NCBI GenBank assembly: GCA_015522385.1
Contig: WAMJ01000002.1
Span: 1 to 30,287 of the forward strand
Direction: 5' to 3'
Source: Candidatus Heimdallarchaeota archaeon
Lineage (GTDB): Archaea; Asgardarchaeota; Heimdallarchaeia; Heimdallarchaeales; Kariarchaeaceae
Length of the DNA stretch: 30,287 nucleotides
Shown here: positions 28,579 through 30,287 of the stretch, piece by piece
Layout: every line of letters starts with the position of its first letter
Position numbering within the stretch: the stretch's first letter is position 1
Position numbers and translations under genes: made by a program
Notes under the pieces: generated by a model
What the model was told of the DNA's origin: nothing
The model's input: only the letters and a program-made list of their open reading frames with translations
The model's database searches: none

Positions 28579-30287
28579 GATCTTACCCAGACCTCTGAGT
28601 TTCCATCAATCACATTTGCTATAACCCAACCATTGTCTCTTAGAATATTAAAGAGCGCTCCGTTTTTACCGTATGTGAACTTTGGCACAAGCGCGTAGTT
28701 ATAAGCTGATACCTTGAGGGCATTTTCCAAGTACAAAGTCTCCCCCACATCTCCGATGAAAAGCATAGAGACATTCTGATGCAGGTAGGTATATCCCCCA
28801 GAGTAGAACCAGTTGACGAGTACGATGACCCCTCGAACATCATCCTGCTGACCTATCCAACGGAGGGCATTGTTCGTATCTCCGTATTGCGCATAGGGTT
28901 CAAGCATCCGTTCATTTGCGGTTATCATTGGTAGACTGATGAAGATCACAAGAACTACTACAATGATCTTGACGTACAGGGAAGTAAAACCAATTTTAGA
29001 GATCAATACAGTTGACTTCCTAAACTGCTGGAATGTGAAATACAAGTCCAAGGCCTCAATTCCCAAGCAGAACGAATATGCCATGAACAGACGGTACAAA
29101 ATGAGGACATTGATTATGAATCTGGTTTCCTTGTGAGAGGTCGCATAGAAGTTGATCCCATTCTCAAAAGGCCACTCGTAGATTATCCATGTAAAGAAGA
29201 GTACAGATGACAACTTAAGGAATTTCATCGCTCTGTCTATCATCTTCTCACGCCTAGAGATGATGAGGGGATCAATGCTCTCTCTGTAGTACAACTCTAC
29301 CATGAATACAATCGTGAGGATAACCGAAGAGAGGAAAATCCAAATCCAAGAACCGTCCTTACTGATTGTTGTAAGGTAATACGTACCAAAAACCGATACC
29401 CCGAAATTTCTAGAGCCTTGCTCGATGAAGTTGAACCCGAACCAGTTGTACGGAACCTGCCAAAGATCAGTTAATGAATTACTGTTGTAGAGTCTGTAGT
29501 CCACTACCATTCCGAAGACCCAACCGATGGTTCCCAATATTAGATACTCCATGTAGACTTTTGGTTGCTTAATTCTGAACCGTCCCTTGTCGAATGAGAT
29601 CAACTCCAAAATAGAGATCCCAGTAATTATGATCAGTAAATCCATCCTGATGTACGTCACTACACCTAGTCCGAAAACCAGAGTTATCTTCTCCCAGAGC
29701 TTAATATTGCGAGGATTAATTGTTCCCTCACCACTCCGATGTATCTGTACTGCTTTTGCGAGTGAGAAGAAGAGAAGAGGTAAGAGTAGGGTGTTCGTAG
29801 TCAATCTTGAAGTAGCGTAGGCAATATGTGGAGTCACCGAAAGAATTACGGCCCCCATATCTCCGATTTTTTTGTTCCCCGAGTACACTGCTAGAAAATA
29901 TCTCGCACTTAGGATCATGAGGATGGAAGAGATAACTCCTATAAAGTACAACGTGGGCAGGATCTGCGTGTGGTAGTCAAACCCCATTTTGCTCATGAGG
30001 TACATGGGTATAGCGAAAATCAGGGGGAAGAGCCATGACCGAGCCCGTCCGTAATAATCACTTCCCGGAACCGATGTACGGAATTCAGGTGGAAGGTAAG
30101 CGTAGCCAAAGACCAGTTGATGGGCAGGCTCTAACGATTGGAAGATCTCATCTGGATGATAAATATTAGTATAGTAGGTGAAGTTTAGTATCCTTAGACC
30201 TATCCCGTATATGAAAAATATCATAAAGGCGACTCTCGTGGGATTATCATAAGTGTAGTCCGCGAATCTAGACAGATAGTCAAATAC
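28575..30287 (-). CDS. GT22-type (Alg9/PIG-B-like) membrane mannosyltransferase, 5' end possibly off window
   Basis: A polytopic glycosyltransferase expected to use a polyprenyl-phosphate sugar donor. IYHPDEIFQSLEPAHQLVFG is the hallmark first-loop motif of family GT22 (eukaryotic ALG9, ALG12, PIG-B, PIG-Z), followed by the RARSWLFPLIFAIP segment matching that family's R-S-x-x-x-P. About ten membrane helices follow, then a C-terminal soluble part (ALRWIGQQDDVRGVIVLVNW, NVSMLFIGDVGETLY). An ATG at 30224 gives 549 aa, but the frame is open for 21 more codons to the edge (FDYLSRFADYTYDNPTRVAF), so the true start may lie outside. It could modify the neighbouring surface proteins or lipids. The acceptor is unknown. 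TAA at 28577-28575 overlaps the protease's TAG. Confidence 0.85.
   Translation of the reverse strand, partial: VFDYLSRFADYTYDNPTRVAFMIFFIYGIGLRILNFTYYTNIYHPDEIFQSLEPAHQLVFGYAYLPPEFRTSVPGSDYYGRARSWLFPLIFAIPMYLMSKMGFDYHTQILPTLYFIGVISSILMILSARYFLAVYSGNKKIGDMGAVILSVTPHIAYATSRLTTNTLLLPLLFFSLAKAVQIHRSGEGTINPRNIKLWEKITLVFGLGVVTYIRMDLLIIITGISILELISFDKGRFRIKQPKVYMEYLILGTIGWVFGMVVDYRLYNSNSLTDLWQVPYNWFGFNFIEQGSRNFGVSVFGTYYLTTISKDGSWIWIFLSSVILTIVFMVELYYRESIDPLIISRREKMIDRAMKFLKLSSVLFFTWIIYEWPFENGINFYATSHKETRFIINVLILYRLFMAYSFCLGIEALDLYFTFQQFRKSTVLISKIGFTSLYVKIIVVVLVIFISLPMITANERMLEPYAQYGDTNNALRWIGQQDDVRGVIVLVNWFYSGGYTYLHQNVSMLFIGDVGETLYLENALKVSAYNYALVPKFTYGKNGALFNILRDNGWVIANVIDGNSEVWVRS

Noticed and set aside
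1..30287. CRISPR arrays, insertion sequences, integrases or rRNA genes
   Set aside because: No regularly spaced repeats, transposase motifs or rRNA-like stretches were seen on either strand.

Overview
The window looks like archaeal chromosome. The evidence is a type-I (archaeal/eukaryotic) histidyl-tRNA synthetase, an S3Ae ribosomal protein, a tRNA-Thr with an anticodon-loop intron, a PolB2-like DNA polymerase, and AT-rich TATA-like boxes about 25-30 nt before most start codons (leaderless style). A longin-like/winged-helix protein, a RING-like zinc-finger protein and a GT22 (Alg9/PIG-B type) mannosyltransferase-like protein suggest an Asgard archaeon, perhaps of the Heimdallarchaeia type. 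That placement is an inference; no 16S gene or phylogeny was available. No CRISPR array, insertion sequence, integrase or rRNA was seen.

Layout: 1-600 (-) is the 5' part of a membrane protein cut by the left edge. 704-2191 (+) is hisS, stop-to-stop with an Old Yellow Enzyme family oxidoreductase (2188-3255, -). 3352-4284 (+) is a PfkB-family kinase. After a 163-base gap holding a 14-base direct repeat comes a two-gene unit (4448-7482, +): a RadA/RecA-like protein with degenerate ATPase motifs, then a PolB2-like polymerase with a broken exonuclease site and half of motif C, apparently starting at a CTG codon. 7483-8742 (-) is S-adenosylhomocysteine hydrolase. 8779-11010 (-) is a large helical protein of unknown function, divergent from the longin-wHTH protein (11156-11758, +). 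11819-12927 (-) carries a zinc ribbon protein, a ribbon-helix-helix regulator and a Ham1/ITPase. tRNA-Thr(CGT) lies at 12992-13086, facing a decayed nitrilase gene (to 13724, -). 13770-14853 (-) holds S3Ae and a MazG-like protein.

The second half has an orphan ABC ATPase, a four-helix membrane protein, serS and a polytopic membrane protein (14929-18656, +); pdxS and a membrane protein (-); then pdxT (+), the multi-winged-helix/RING-like protein (20919-22997), a sequon-dense anchored surface protein (23089-24951), a cell-surface subtilase (25009-28578) and a GT22-type glycosyltransferase running off the right edge (-).

How the genes work together: pdxS and pdxT encode the two halves of PLP synthase although they are unlinked in transcription. 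The RadA-like/PolB2 pair is best read as a DNA-damage-tolerance module. The right end is a surface cluster of glycoprotein, protease and glycosyltransferase. HisRS, SerS, tRNA-Thr and S3Ae are translation genes, and Ham1 and MazG are nucleotide-pool cleaners. The most promising unexplained objects are the inactivated RadA-like/PolB2 pair with its CTG start and upstream repeats, the winged-helix/RING-like protein, and the 743-aa helical protein sharing a repeat-bearing promoter with a longin-wHTH protein.
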